Shown piece by piece: positions 6,568 to 6,903 of a stretch of DNA of 6,903 nucleotides (position 1 is the first letter of the stretch; every line of letters starts with the position of its first letter). Source of the DNA: Acidobacteriota bacterium. Its GTDB lineage: Bacteria; Acidobacteriota; Polarisedimenticolia; J045. Made by a program: the position numbers and the translations under genes. A model generated the notes under the pieces. The model ran no database searches and had not been told where the DNA came from. It saw nothing but the letters and a program-made list of their open reading frames with translations. Location of the stretch: the NCBI GenBank assembly GCA_027001345.1, contig JALTMS010000180.1, positions 1-6,903 of the forward strand, read 5' to 3'.

Positions 6568-6903
6568 ATGGACCAGTGGCCACGAGTCGTGCTGATCGAT
6601 GGCTACAACGTGCTGCTCACCCTGGCCGAGCGGGAGCGGACCCGGCTCGCCGACCGGGATCTACCCGCCGCTGTAGATCGCCTGACGACCCTCCTCGGCC
6701 AGTGGGCCGCCCTGCGGGAGAGCGAGGTGGTCCTGGTCTGGGACCGTTGCCCGGGCTCTGTGCGAGGCACCGAGGTGGGCCTGCGGGTCGTCCGAATCGA
6801 CCCCCCCGCCGAGGCCGACGACTGGATCGTCGCGGAAGCCGGGCGCCTGAGTCGTGCCGGACGACCGGTCGCAGTGGTCACTGCCGATCGCGGCCTGATC
6901 GCC
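6568..6903 (+). CDS. NYN-domain RNA-binding/nuclease-like protein, YacP family, 3' end off the window
   Basis: The first 112 residues are visible and the frame is open at the right edge. The start RVVLIDGYNVLL (6-17), a second strand ending in an acidic residue (VVLVWD, D59), AEADDWIVAEAG (81-92, with D84 and D85) and VAVVTADRGL (101-110, D107) are the order and spacing expected of the PIN-like NYN fold of the YacP family. The acidic residues D11, D59, D84/D85 and D107 would form the metal-binding nuclease centre. B. subtilis YacP (Rae1) is a ribosome-associated endoribonuclease; whether that activity holds for this Gram-negative relative is not known. ATG 6568 has AAGGGGG seven bases upstream. 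Full members are about 170 residues, so roughly a third is missing. A different PIN/NYN subfamily is the main alternative. Confidence 0.82.
   Translation, partial: MDQWPRVVLIDGYNVLLTLAERERTRLADRDLPAAVDRLTTLLGQWAALRESEVVLVWDRCPGSVRGTEVGLRVVRIDPPAEADDWIVAEAGRLSRAGRPVAVVTADRGLIA

Noticed and set aside
6603..6881. Minus-strand frame of 92 codons opposite the YacP-type gene
   Set aside because: Low-complexity Arg/Ser/Thr-rich product antisense to a recognisable NYN-domain gene.

Overview
This window is a GC-rich, gene-dense piece of a bacterial chromosome. It encodes LptD, the outer-membrane lipopolysaccharide-insertion protein, so the host is a diderm (Gram-negative) bacterium. The LptD style, the solitary Memo-family protein and the HpnA-like SDR together suggest a non-enterobacterial lineage such as Acidobacteriota or a former deltaproteobacterium. 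That placement is a low-confidence impression from protein style, not a phylogenetic result. There are no rRNA or tRNA genes, insertion sequences, CRISPR arrays or phage genes.

Six genes lie on the minus strand and one on the plus strand. Read in the direction of minus-strand transcription (right to left), the order is: a DUF488 protein (6465-6019); a 126-base gap with an inverted repeat; a Memo/AmmeMemoRadiSam-B protein (5892-5080); lptD (5086-2663), whose proposed TTG start overlaps the Memo stop; a 118-base gap with an imperfect hairpin; an RmlD-type reductase with a GTG start (2544-1654); an HpnA/DFR-like SDR (1657-662), joined to rmlD by an ATGA overlap; and, ten bases on, a polyprenol/diacylglycerol-kinase-family membrane protein (651 to the left edge, incomplete). 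On the plus strand a YacP-type NYN-domain protein starts at 6568, divergent from the DUF488 gene, and runs off the right edge.

The shared theme from 5892 to the left edge is the cell envelope: LPS assembly (LptD), sugar-nucleotide reduction (RmlD-like), a sugar or lipid SDR, and an isoprenoid/lipid kinase-like membrane protein. The spacing and overlaps suggest one or two transcription units (memo-lptD and rmlD-SDR-kinase). The Memo protein is the odd member, because its usual partners (AMMECR1 and the AmmeMemo-type radical SAM enzyme) are not in view.

I did not find a clear new defence or mobile system. The best leads are the Memo-lptD coupling, the three-cysteine mature LptD with an acidic insert, and a clamp-binding-like QPSLF sequence at the C-terminus of the DUF488 protein.
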